A stretch of 64,000 nucleotides of DNA, taken from positions 2,539,830 through 2,603,829 of the forward strand of contig JARKIF010000008.1 in the NCBI GenBank assembly GCA_029378245.1. The letters run 5' to 3'. Under the pieces are notes generated by a model. That model saw only the letters and a list, made by a program, of their open reading frames with translations. It was not told where the DNA came from and did no database searches. The DNA is from Roridomyces roridus (lineage: Eukaryota; Basidiomycota; Agaricomycetes; Agaricales; Mycenaceae). Position numbers and translations under genes: made by a program. This document shows, in pieces, positions 55,660 through 64,000 of the stretch. Each line of letters starts with the position of its first letter. Positions within the stretch are counted from its first letter, which is position 1.

Positions 55660-57179
55660 GCGCCGCCTCGCGATTCACCCTCCTTGCATCCGCCCCCCTG
55701 TCTTGGAGCAGGACCCCAGAGTGCTTATCGCCGCACCGCTGCTGCCTCGCGCTCTGACAGCGCTGGGAAGGCATGCTTCTTCTTCTTGGGACGGAGCCTT
55801 TACTCGTCACTCATCGTCGCATTCATCCATCTATCGCATATGCATCGCATCGCACTTCTTCTTGCTTTCACTCTCCTACTACCTTATCTGCTCGACCGTA
55901 CAGAGCCCGCTCGCTCGTTAGGAGCGTCATCCTCATCTCTACCTTATACTGCACATTGGCATATTCGCATCTACATATATATTCTTCGGCATCTACACAC
56001 ACACTACTTACTTTTAGTCTATCTACCTAGCATTACACGGCGGAGGGGGAGGGAATTGGAATGAATTGAAATTGAATCGAATTCAAGTTACTATTCTGCC
56101 AAGTTTGCTAGTGAGACCAGCCAATGCGACTCAGTCGGCCAAGGACGGACCAGGGTAGACTCTCTAACTTCTTCCTCTTCGGACCCGGGTAAGTCGTGCG
56201 TACCGGAGTGGAGTGGATCGACCCGCGAGCAGAAGTAACTAGAAGTACAAGAACTGGTAAGAATCCGACTTGCAGACATTCTAGCTGCCAGCCATAGGTG
56301 GGCACCGCACCGACCGCCGCACCGGTGCTTTAGAGTGCCGGTTCTTAGAAGGGGCGGGGGAGAAGGACTGTCTGTGATTCTTGGCCATGAGTGGGTAATG
56401 CGGAGCGGAGCGGGGAGGGATTTAGACGAGGTTGCCGACGCGATGCACCGCGCCCCTGAATTCTGCCAATGTGAAGGTAATGCGGTGAGGAATTCAGATG
56501 TTAGTTACCAAGGTCGCCGACGCGACGCGACGCGCCCCTATCCGAGTACAGGAGGAGGAGGATACAGCGACGGCTAGGAAAGTGAAATTGAAACCCGAGC
56601 TACTTACTTACACACACTGACCCCACTTCAGTAGTTCGGTTCGCTCGAGAGTGATGGATACGATGCGATGATTGGCGGGCGGGCGGCCGGCCTCGGGCGG
56701 GAGAGTATAACGCGGGCGGTCGATCGTCTGCTTGATTCCAGTCAGTGCTTTACATATACTTACTTACTTGCTTCCCTTGAGTTGCAAACCAGCCCGATTG
56801 TTAGATCGTCTTGAGAGTAGGCTGCAATCGGATGGATTGAATGTTCACTGCAGACTCGATTGCGCGTGGTAGTAAGTGGTACTAGGTCGCCACAGTGATC
56901 AGTTATGCGTGTAGCGGGGTGCAACTGATAAGATACACGGAAGCCTCGTTGTGCGGCAGATACATCATGGATGAGTTTGCCGTAGAAGGGGCGGCGCGAA
57001 CCGCCTGGTAAGGGTCAGGCCGTATTGGGAATTTTCTTGGGTCGCCAATGGAGAGGAGGCTAATACTAGATGAGGACTCGAACCAGCCTATAGACAAAGA
57101 GGGAAATTAACGACGGTACTCACCGAGGAATAAATTTGAACGAGAGTACGTTGTGCGCAGATCGATTGATATTCCGCGG
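55660..57179. other. 3' flank of cyclin C and intergenic DNA
   Basis: Bases 55885-56085 match the 3' flank of cyclin A in reverse complement: GCTCGACCGTACAGAGCCCGC and the CATTACAC...GAATTGGAAT...AATCGAATTC stretch are both found near 11785-12010. After that I see no gene. Confidence 0.5.
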
Positions 57180-59829
57180 CGGCGAGCGTCGTATCGGTAC
57201 CAACCCACGAACCAGCTAAGCGGCCAAGCGGCCAAGCGCCTTGTCAACTCCAACGACTGCGGACAAGAAAATTGCATACATACGTCGCCCATGACCACTA
57301 GCGAATATTGTCATGATTGGTCGGAGCACGATGCTCGGAGCCGTAGCGCCAAGTCGCGGCGGAGTCGGAGTCGAGGTGAGTTGTATACATATTCCGCGAT
57401 GATGGGTTTCTGCGGTGATTTTTATCTGATAGTCGAGTACTTGTGAGCGCCGCCTCGAGCCGGTAGAATCTATGCGAGCTTGACAGGAATGTCCAAGAGT
57501 GCACATGAGTCTGGGAAGCGGTACCGAAGGCGAAAGCGAACCGCCGGAATCGAGTAGGAAGCCAGCTCAGCACGGATGGATTTCAGAATGAGCCTGCCAC
57601 GAAGCTAGGGAGGGACTGGTAAGAATGCGATGACTTTGGGAGTGAAACTAGATTGGCCAGTATCGGTGTCAACAACTTGGTGAATTCAAGCGGGGGGTAG
57701 CAGATAGCCGAGTAGGTCCACGCCGCAGAAGGCTAGAGTGTATGTACCCAGAGCCAGAAGGTAGCCACAGCTTCGACAACCGAGCACAGAGTCATAATGA
57801 CGGGGAGGCACGGTATAGATTGCATTAAACCTTGAGCGGCCTTTGGCCACATTTCACTGTCTCCGAGTCAGTTCAGTTCACCCGGACAACGGGACTGTTC
57901 ACGAACCAGGGATTGAATGGTTTGAATACTTGAAACCCAAGTCGATAGGTACTGAAAAGATGGGATGAAAATGAGTCACGTTGTCGACTTCTTGAATTGT
58001 AGTCTTAGAAAGGTCGTCCATCCTATCGGATTCAAATCAAGATACCGGCTAAACCCACGTTTGAGTCGGGCGTGTCTAGGAGTACGGGCAGGCGCGGAGG
58101 CCTCTTCGTGGTCTGTCCGACAGAGTCTAGACCTAGAGCACACCAGGTGAGAAAATTGAGTATGCGGCCGTTGATTTGCGGAGTAGAACACAGTCCAGAG
58201 AAGTTGCAAGGCGTGCCCAACCTTCCTTTATATAAGAATCCAGTTTGTCCTAATACAGTCAGACGCCCAGTTCAGAGGTGTGTTATTTGGGGGGCGAGAC
58301 GGGCATAGCATGTACCGGCGAGTGCTTGAATTCAGGGGTGGATGCAGGGCTCTTGGTGTAGTGAAAGCCCTGGTGGAGGATTCAACTTGAGCAGAAAGTG
58401 ACGTCAAGTTGACAGGACTCGATTCTCGAAGGGTGGGGAGGTCACGAGTCGGAAATCGAGTAGGTGTGTAGGTGCACCTTGGGTTCGGGGTAGGTTGGCT
58501 ACGTAGGACTCTGGTGCGGTGCAGTGACGCGGATAGACAGCAACGTCGTCATCGGAGCGAACGTCGAACGGATGTGGTTGTGGACAACAGGTCACGGGAT
58601 TTGTGCCTGTTTGACTTTTGATTTCCAGTCTTGCCGACGGCCAACTTCTTACAACTTGCTTACGACGTCCATCATGCCATTCGCCCTCATTCCCTCGGAG
58701 CTCATGGACGAAATCGTGGAGCACACAGACGACTACGAAACTATTGAATCACTTTCACTGGTTGCGAGGCGTTTCGTCGCCCCCTCTCAACGCTTTCTCT
58801 TCCAAACCGTCTCATTGACAACAAACTCGGCCTGCCGACAGCTCCATTTACTCCTCACCGAGTCCCCACATCTCACCAAATACGTCCGCAGCCTGGCCAT
58901 TAGCGTGTCAGACGTACGCGACTGCGAGCATCTAGACGTGTTGGATCTGCTCGGGGGGCTGAATAGTCTCGCGCTCACCGGAAACTACGACGACGGTTTC
59001 TCATGGGTGCAGATTTCCTCTGCCATACGCTCATCCATCCTGCGCCTCGTTCAACTACCGACAATTCAGACTTTGCATCTGGATTCCATTAAAGAGGTTC
59101 CTTCTACGTTCCTCCACTACGCCGTCCACGCCTTCTCTCAATTGACATTGATCTGCGTCGGAGTTTCCTATGGGGACTTGTCGTTGCACATCCCCAACCC
59201 CAACGTCGAGCGTCTGCGCCATCTCACCATTATTGGCTGCGGAAAATCCATGTACACCTTCATGCACGGCAGTACTGTCCGCCCCTCCACCCGTCATCTT
59301 ACGCAGATGAATCTGATTTTGGACGAGGCCGTCGGGGAGTTCCTTCACGCTTCCTCGTTTCTGGACTGTCTAGAATCCTTGGTCTTGACGTGGGGTTTCA
59401 TCCCGTCCGAAACCGATCGCATGCAGCATCCCCTCGACCCCCCGTTCCTCCCGAACCTCCGGAAGCTCTCCCTCGACATCATCGCACCGTCCTGGAAGGA
59501 CGCTCTCACATTCGCCGGTTCATTCGTCAACCTGGCCGAAAAAACTCCGGCGCTCGAGGAACTATCCTTCATCGTGGAGCCCGCTCCGAGTCCGCTGTCC
59601 GACGAACCCGCTCAGCCGCCAGAGCCGTTCGCTTTATTCGGCACCAGGCTGTATGCCAAACGACTCCCGCGGCTGCGCCGGGTCCAGGGTTTTGCGAAAT
59701 ATGAGGCCGAGGGCGTCTCGCTGCAGGAGTTTGAAGCGGATATGGGTGCGAGGTTTCCGGGGCCGCGAGCGGATGGGATTTTGGCTTGTGCGGTGTATCG
59801 CTCTGGGGACGCTATCTAGATGGTGGTAT
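57180..59829. repeat. Right arm of ~2.6 kb inverted segmental duplication
   Basis: Reverse-complement partner of 1262-3740; see that entry for matched blocks. Bases 57180-58673 are the duplicated upstream region of the F-box gene and hold no gene that I can support. Confidence 0.8.
58674..59819 (+). CDS. F-box/LRR-like protein, right copy of the inverted pair
   Basis: Single exon, 381 residues, the same length as the copy at 2417-1272. The start MPFALIPSELMDEIVEHTDD was chosen because both copies have it just after the shared 5' text TTCTTACAACTTGCTTACGA. The F-box-like segment is residues 5-50; the leucine-rich part ends RFPGPRADGILACAVYRSGD. Differences from the left copy are a modest number of substitutions (for example RLQHVLLT versus RQLHLLLT around residue 62 and KDALTF versus EEALAF), with no indels. 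Predicted SCF adaptor; target unknown. Confidence 0.75.
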   Translation: MPFALIPSELMDEIVEHTDDYETIESLSLVARRFVAPSQRFLFQTVSLTTNSACRQLHLLLTESPHLTKYVRSLAISVSDVRDCEHLDVLDLLGGLNSLALTGNYDDGFSWVQISSAIRSSILRLVQLPTIQTLHLDSIKEVPSTFLHYAVHAFSQLTLICVGVSYGDLSLHIPNPNVERLRHLTIIGCGKSMYTFMHGSTVRPSTRHLTQMNLILDEAVGEFLHASSFLDCLESLVLTWGFIPSETDRMQHPLDPPFLPNLRKLSLDIIAPSWKDALTFAGSFVNLAEKTPALEELSFIVEPAPSPLSDEPAQPPEPFALFGTRLYAKRLPRLRRVQGFAKYEAEGVSLQEFEADMGARFPGPRADGILACAVYRSGDAI

Positions 59830-60777
59830 GTGCTATCCCTTCCCTTCGAATGCCCTCGATCCGAGGCAATCACACTTCTCATCCGCAACCACAGTTCCAA
59901 GTAGAAATGATACATTATTCCAAGAAACACAACAAATCCACCGTCCTCTATTCCGATGCTATCTTCGACCATCTAGTATGGCAGTCCTAATCATTTTACT
60001 CGCTGATGTTCGTTACCTCGGATCCTGGGCATTGAGGAAGCTGCGGTATCGCGTCCAGATTGTTTCCCGCCTCCCCTGATGGTCCCTTCCCTTTATGGAG
60101 ACAATTAAATCTGAGAGGCGGTCTACGCACAGTATTTTCGACTACAGAACACCTCCAGCATTGTGAAATTTGGCGTGTCTGGAGTCCGCTCCTCAAACCC
60201 TCGAAGTGTAAAGACCACCATGGTCCAATCCGGCGGAACATCTTCAAATTAATTCGGATCCGGTGCCAGCAGTGCCTCCTCATCCATGTTTCATAAGATC
60301 TCGTTCGTTGGCGGTGTCCAGGCAACAGAATCGGTGCTTCCTCTACCTCTCGTGCACCTCCGGTACTGCACGTCGCCTATGTTGGGAATTGGGTTTCTGG
60401 CATGACATGCTTCGCCACCCTCGAGAACCTTCGGGAATATTCCCTTTTGCTGACTGATACAGTTTCTTAGATTTTTGTAGAACATTCCAGTTACATTGTA
60501 AAGTAGTATATAAGCCTGCTGAAATGTAGGCGTTGGGCATCCGTTTGCCCTACGCATCTTACCTTAATGGCTTGCGATTGCAAACTGGAATCAGCTCACA
60601 CGGATCAACACGCTGACGGCGTAATCCCAACAGCCTAGTTCCTTTTCCGCCATTTTTGATTCGTACGTGCATCGTCTCCGAGTCTCTTTCTTTCAAGTTA
60701 CATGTAATCAACGTCACTTAGGCTATCCGTGTCTTATCCCGGTCCAAGTCAGGTCTTTGAGACCCTAGAAAACACCG
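59830..60777. other. Intergenic
   Basis: No supportable gene between the right duplication arm and the next locus. Confidence 0.4.
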
Positions 60778-62621
60778 ATGATCACCCACAAACGAGCGAA
60801 GGACTGCTCAACAGTGCGTTTCATGGGCTACATCCCATTCACTGAGTGACCTGTTGCAGCTCAGCAATCCTTATGGCCAAGGGCCCTGTGACCTACTCTT
60901 GAACGTCATTTGCGGTTCGACACCCCCGGAATCGTGTGCCTGTAGCAGCGCTACTTATTTCATCACTGCTGCTTGCGAAAACTGCCTGTCTAAGGAAGGT
61001 GCAAGGTGCATGGGACCTCCGACTTTGGCCGAGCCACATTTCCTGACGATCTTGAAAAGCTGGAACGAGTATTCAACAGCTGCAGGGTGCGGGGGTGGAC
61101 GCGATTTCGTACGTTTGCTGTGTCTAACAGAAAAAAAAACATCCTTATGTATGTCCAGACCGCTCCCGTCCCCTGGACCCCCGTGAGTTTCACTATGGAG
61201 TCCACCATTTCGCGTCCGATGCTAACGGGCAATGTAGAAGGAAAGTCAACGCTACCATCTTGGGCAATTCTGATGGCTTTGCAGACACCCTCGTTCGTGA
61301 TTTATCCAAGGGGAATCAGCGCAACTGCATCTTTGCTTAGCCCATAACTTTCGACGCGCAGGCTGCGACCAACTTAGTTGTCCTCATCCCCAGCTCCACC
61401 GGCGTAGTGATGGGTCGGTCCGGTTCGGTTCGCGTTCGGGCACCTTTTGCTGAACGCCGAACGTGAACGCAGCGTTCGTGAACCTGAACGCACGTTCGCG
61501 TTCAGTTCGGCGTTCGAACGCGTTCGAACCCCGGATTTTCCCGTGATAATCTAAGCAAACTTCGGGGTAAGATGAGCTTCAAATGTAGTTATGGAAGCAC
61601 AAAGTAACACAGACTAGGCACCCAGTGCAATTATACGTGCGCAATGCCTGTACAATCCGACTCGCGCCGCTCTGATGCGCCATCAATACTGATCGGACAG
61701 CCAGCACCGACCCACCGCAGTCTCTTACTTGGCTTCTGGTTGCATTAAAGGTGACTGTGTGAGTGGTTTCACTAATCTGTTGAGTCTCCAGCTGGTAATC
61801 AACTTGAACTTGCAGTCAAAGTCTCAAGAATGGCGGCTTTCGGTTCGATTTTGCGTTCACGTTCGAACGCGCCCACTCCCGCCCGAACGCCGAACCGAAC
61901 TTTGCGTTCAGGTTCACCAATTTACCGAACCTGAACGCTGAACGGGCGTTCAGTTCAGTTCGGTTCGCGTTCGAACTGTTTCTTTGAACCGGACCCACCC
62001 ACCACTACAACGGCGGCACCTTTCCTACAAGCAGTCCTCTGTCTTCCAGTCTTAGCGGTTCCTCAAGTACCATTTCCCCGGCATCCACAGTGTCACTTGG
62101 GCCGACATCGAACGATCATGTCCTCAGACACGAAATCTCAGCGGGGGCCATCGCAGGAATCGGGGTGGGAGTCCTCTGCTTTTTCTCCGCCATTGGTCTC
62201 CTCCTCCGTTTTAGAAACCGCCCACGCAGACTTGGGTCAAACGATGATTACTGCAGTCGGCATCCCCCGTCCGTATCCTGTGCTTCATCCCGATGTGGCC
62301 GGGATTGTGCTTTCGCGCGACGGACATGGCGAGGATCCGCAGGAAAACACCAAAGTTCGGCAGGACTATCTGCGCAACGAGCTGCAGGCGGCGCAAGAGA
62401 AGATCATACACCTACGGAATCAACAACGATTTTCCAACCGGTTGAGGTCTCTTTTGGCACCAAGTGCCACGTCCGAGACCGTTGTGCGCCTGCGGGAGCA
62501 GCTTGTAATCCAGGAGACACAGATGCGGGAACTACGGGCTCAATTGTCTTCCCCATGGGCTCTGGGACTGTTGGACGAACCACCGCCAGGGTATTCGGAA
62601 AGGGCGCGAGCAGAGGCGTGA
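60778..62621 (+). pseudogene. Cys-rich single-pass membrane protein gene broken by a MITE
   Basis: Short exons encode an extracellular Cys-rich region (SNPYGQGPCDLLLNV, then CACSSATYFITAACENC, then WNEYSTAAGCGG and STLPSWAILMALQ), a Ser/Thr-rich stalk (TFPTSSPLSSSLSGSSSTIS), a membrane helix (AGAIAGIGVGVLCFFSAIGL) with a basic stop-transfer (RFRNRPRR), and a cytoplasmic coiled-coil (RQDYLRNELQAAQEKIIHL) with the ending SPWALGLLDEPPPGYSE. This is a common Agaricomycete family of unknown function. The stalk is interrupted by a MITE at 61405-62007; the frame is the same on both sides. Read-through reaches a stop at about 61464, so the membrane anchor would be lost. Further problems are an unclear start (no signal peptide) and frame changes near 61183-61240 and after the membrane helix (about 62240-62260). 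The locus is probably dead. Confidence 0.62.
61405..62007. mobile_element. hAT-type MITE, 603 bp, imperfect 8-bp target duplication
   Basis: The left end is TAGTGATGGGTCGGTCCGGTTC; the right end in reverse complement is TAGTGGTGGGTGGGTCCGGTTC. The flanks are CACCGGCG (61397-61404) and CAACGGCG (62008-62015), an 8-bp duplication with one mismatch. A TAGTG-GGG terminus with an 8-bp duplication fits the hAT superfamily. Both subterminal regions (about 150 bp each) are dense in GTTCG/CGAAC motifs. No coding capacity. It differs in sequence from the MITE at 44276, so it is a separate family. Confidence 0.82.
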
Positions 62622-62717
62622 GTTTGTAACTCAGACATGGAAGAATATGCGTAGCAAAGTTGTTTTGTGGACTATACAACATGTTTCGGTGAGCAGTGGA
62701 TTCGGCAGCAGTAACCA

Positions 62718-64000
62718 TTAGTGAAACTCGATAACCTCTGAGTCGGACCTCACCACCAATGCCTCAAGCCTACTCTGCAACCCATCCTCCCAATTGCAAT
62801 AGGCTTCGTCCCACGCAAGATTAACCAGTTCGTCATGAACCATGCCGTTGCTGCTACGCAGCGGAACGACCCACGCCTATTCAAGCTCCCCTCACGCACG
62901 CGCATAACATGAATCGTCATGCGACCTCCGCTACGTTCTGCCCGCGCCTCGATCTCATCCCACTCGGGCTCCAGCTCCCATAGCCAGATCAAGTCCCTCG
63001 ATTTCAGCGCCAGCGAATGGACATCCACGATGACACCACCACGAGTATAGTCAAACATGACAAAGTAACCTGCGTCTGGGTCGCCCGACAGATGCATGCT
63101 ACGGACGGCCTCGGTGTATATGTGAAGTTTCAAATCGAGGTAGTCGCGATGAAGGATGGAGCGCATGACGGCGCGTTGCCGCGACGTTGTGGGACTTGTG
63201 GAGGTCCGCCCAAAATGCCCACGTAGTAGAGAGTCATGGTGTTTACAGGCCGCTCGATGGCCGTCATTCCAGTCGATAGCTTGACAGCGAACGGAGCAGT
63301 AAAACGCCGTGGCGCATCCCGAGCGTTTGAAAAGGGTCCTAGCATCGAACGCGGTGCACTACAATTATCAAAAGTCGAAATCAAAGCGGAAGAATATCCA
63401 CTCACAAGTGTGTTGTCGCAGGCCTTCATACGCACGATACCGGTCGAATCGAACGACTTGGAAAATTCGGCTCTGTCGCGAGCCAAGGCGGCAAAGTTCT
63501 TCCAAGCGTCGCGCAGCGCTGGCGACAACGCAGGCAGCCGAAATTCGTGCGCATCAAGTGCGGATACAACTGTGCTTCCAGAACCGTCGCCCCAATGGAT
63601 GGTAAGGGACGGGAGATAGTGAAGGAGGAAATCCTTGAGTACATCTTCCGTCTCGGCGCGCAGCTCGGCGAGGTCGACATCCTGGCCACATACAGCGACA
63701 TATATATGATGCCGGTAGCGATATCCAGTCGAACCTTGGGATTGACCATCTCTTCCCGGAATATGAACCTCAAGGAATACAGAGAATTGAGGATTGTTGC
63801 GGGGTTCGGCACATTGGATGTCTGGAGCAGTATAGCCACACGAACAAGACCTAACGCAATATCCTGTCGTGCGAGCTCGACAAACAACTGACGCGCAAGG
63901 GCACGTACTGCTCATATGCGGCTTTTGCAACGAGAATAAAAAGCCAAGGGCAATCGAAAGAACATGGGAACCGGCCCTTCTCTGCGGTGGATCTTTGATC
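62718..64000 (-). CDS. MYND zinc-finger protein, 5' end beyond the window
   Basis: Exons that can be placed: about 63930-63735, 63681-63406, 63358-about 62905 and a last exon ending at the TAA 62718-62720. Introns at 63734-63682 and 63405-63359 keep the frame. The N-terminal part is helical (ARQDIALGLVRVAILLQTSN), followed by FREEMVNPKDVDLAELRAET. The MYND domain spans the second junction: KACDNTL|CTAFDARTLFKRS, then GCATAFYCSVRCQAIDW and GHRAAC. Compared with the usual MYND (CxxC before the YC-S-x3-CQ part), the first Cys of that pair is missing: KRSGC instead of KRCSGC. Zinc binding may be impaired. The last exon reads NGMVHDELVNLAWDEAYCNW. The junction near 62860-62905 and the 5' end are unresolved. 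MYND domains bind proline-rich peptides; the partner is unknown. Confidence 0.6.

Noticed and set aside
57057..57100. tRNA-like TGGTTCGAGTCC on the minus strand
   Set aside because: No A box or acceptor-stem pairing at the right distance.
61404..62035. The 603-bp element acting as an intron
   Set aside because: A GT lies at the left edge, but the AGs near the right edge all lead to an early stop, and the ends are better explained as MITE termini with a target duplication.
1..64000. CRISPR arrays, operons, rRNA, LTR retrotransposons
   Set aside because: No regularly spaced repeats, no rRNA signatures, and no paired LTRs or reverse-transcriptase motifs were seen; the sequence is fungal nuclear DNA.

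Overview
The window looks like nuclear DNA of a mushroom-forming basidiomycete (Agaricomycetes). Genes carry many short introns (about 42-63 nt), TATA boxes lie roughly 45-70 bp before the start codon, and the families are typical of that group: F-box/leucine-rich proteins, 34-residue metallothioneins, PHO80-type cyclins, a DUF4419 protein, a MYND protein, a degenerate-kinase plus zinc-finger pair and an intron-rich MULE-transposase-like gene. I see no bacterial operons, rRNA, credible tRNA or CRISPR. All assignments rest on reading motifs; no database search was run.

Layout. 0-5.4 kb: an F-box gene cut by the left edge, an intact F-box gene (minus strand) and a frameshifted F-box pseudogene. 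6.5-7.3 kb: a 2-oxoglutarate/Fe(II) oxygenase. 8.5-10 kb: a tandem pair of metallothionein genes; the second has an extra intron and a GC-AG intron. 12.3-13.4 kb: cyclin A (minus). 17.5-22.3 kb: two tandem genes with an N-terminal adhesin-like motif, a kinase fold lacking catalytic motifs, and a zinc finger. 22.3-28.6 kb: gene-poor, with a degenerate repeat. 28.65-29.6 kb: cyclin B. 30-32.4 kb: repeats. 33.8-40.7 kb: an F-box cluster (two intact, one frameshifted, one remnant) with a DUF4419 gene inside it. 43.9-47.8 kb: a MULE-like gene interrupted by a 518-bp hAT-type MITE. 48.7 kb: a U6 snRNA-like gene. 49.4-50.7 kb: an unrecognised membrane protein. 52.2-53.6 kb: nested repeats. 54.7-55.7 kb: cyclin C. 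58.7-59.8 kb: an F-box gene nearly identical to the one at 1.3-2.4 kb but inverted. 60.8-62.6 kb: a Cys-rich membrane-protein gene broken by a second hAT-type MITE (603 bp). 62.7-64 kb: a MYND protein running off the right edge.

How it hangs together. The window is a duplication landscape rather than a pathway. The F-box gene and a cyclin gene appear at both ends in mirrored orientation, which suggests one old inverted segmental duplication, with the metallothionein/oxygenase block lying only in the left copy. F-box genes supply substrate adaptors for SCF ubiquitin ligases, and PHO80/Pcl cyclins partner Pho85-like kinases; a functional link between the two here is speculation. Two separate host reading frames are cut by MITEs with 8-bp target duplications, and both frames would rejoin if the MITE were absent, so insertion looks fairly recent.
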